A program made the position numbers and the translations under genes. A model generated the notes under the pieces. The model worked only from the letters and a program-made list of their open reading frames with translations, had not been told where the DNA came from and did no database searches. Below are positions 61,751-61,833 of a stretch of DNA of 61,833 bases, piece after piece (positions within the stretch are counted from its first letter, which is position 1; the number at the start of each line of letters is the position of its first letter). The stretch comes from Synechococcus sp. CS-1329 (GTDB lineage Bacteria > Cyanobacteriota > Cyanobacteriia > PCC-6307 > Cyanobiaceae): NCBI RefSeq assembly GCF_025128055.1, contig NZ_JAHLYS010000038.1, positions 1-61,833 on the forward strand, written 5' to 3'.

Positions 61751-61833
61751 AAGAATCTGTTCGCTCTCAGGTGATCCCTGAGAACTACATAGGTAATTGA
61801 GTGGGCTTACGCTTCCTCTGTCTGTAAACTCAG
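61751..61833 (-). other. 23S-5S intergenic spacer (partial)
   Basis: These bases precede the 5S gene on the minus strand and run to the window edge. They are expected to be the end of the 23S-5S spacer and carry no gene. Confidence 0.6.

Noticed and set aside
61377-61800. plus-strand frames over the right end
   Set aside because: They cover the rRNA terminator and the 5S rRNA gene on the other strand.

Overview
The window reads as chromosomal DNA of a GC-rich picocyanobacterium of the Synechococcus/Cyanobium type. This is inferred from the gene content: a phycobilisome rod-core linker (cpcG), a CpcS/CpeS-type bilin lyase, a one-helix high-light-inducible protein, ferredoxin:thioredoxin reductase catalytic chain, the sufBCDS operon with divergent sufR, type III pantothenate kinase, and many tightly packed genes with 1-8 base overlaps. 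Gene assignments rest on motif recognition from the translated sequence; no database search was run.

Layout. (1) 1-4248 is a mobile, visibly AT-richer accessory patch: the end of an IS5-like element, a DGQHR-domain gene behind a small membrane-protein reading frame carrying an in-frame TAG, and a decayed integron-type tyrosine integrase cut in two by a complete ISAs1-family insertion sequence with 10-bp target duplications. (2) 4353-12561 holds a methyltransferase, a secreted protein, an L,D-transpeptidase and the iron-sulfur assembly cluster ftrC-sufB-sufC-sufD-sufS (minus strand), divergent from the repressor gene sufR. (3) 12527-19754 has an EamA permease, cpcS, cpcG, a DUF4912 protein, a phospholipase-D-like protein with a calcium-loop insert and an FAD monooxygenase. 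(4) 20269-31400 has phosphoglucomutase, then two tandem RND efflux sets (adaptor plus pump, twice) on the minus strand. (5) 31499-47599 is a housekeeping block: RarA fusion, DUF1400 protein, PrxQ, CoaX, CysH, NDH-2, HAD hydrolase, HflX, SLC13/RCK transporter, Prx6-type peroxiredoxin, TrkA-type regulator, AnmK, a ribbon-helix-helix regulator and a GT2 glycosyltransferase. (6) 47700-59441 has several very small proteins, an ABC-F protein, an HtrA protease, a DUF2973 protein, HrpB, a HAD-IIB phosphatase, an HLIP, and exonuclease VII (xseA-xseB). (7) 59626-61833 has two small membrane proteins, a YihY/BrkB-family protein, an rRNA operon terminator and the 5S rRNA gene on the minus strand; the rest of the rRNA operon must lie beyond the right edge.

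Functional links. The suf genes build Fe-S clusters, and ftrC (a 4Fe-4S enzyme) is transcribed with them; a perfect 7-bp inverted repeat with a 6-bp spacer midway between sufR and ftrC is a good operator candidate. cpcS and cpcG both serve phycobilisome assembly. PrxQ and the Prx6-type protein both detoxify peroxides. The two adaptor/pump pairs lack an outer-membrane factor here. The most unusual material is the broken integron integrase and its neighbours at the left end, the extra hydrophobic segments in both RND pumps, and a handful of conserved-looking micro-proteins.
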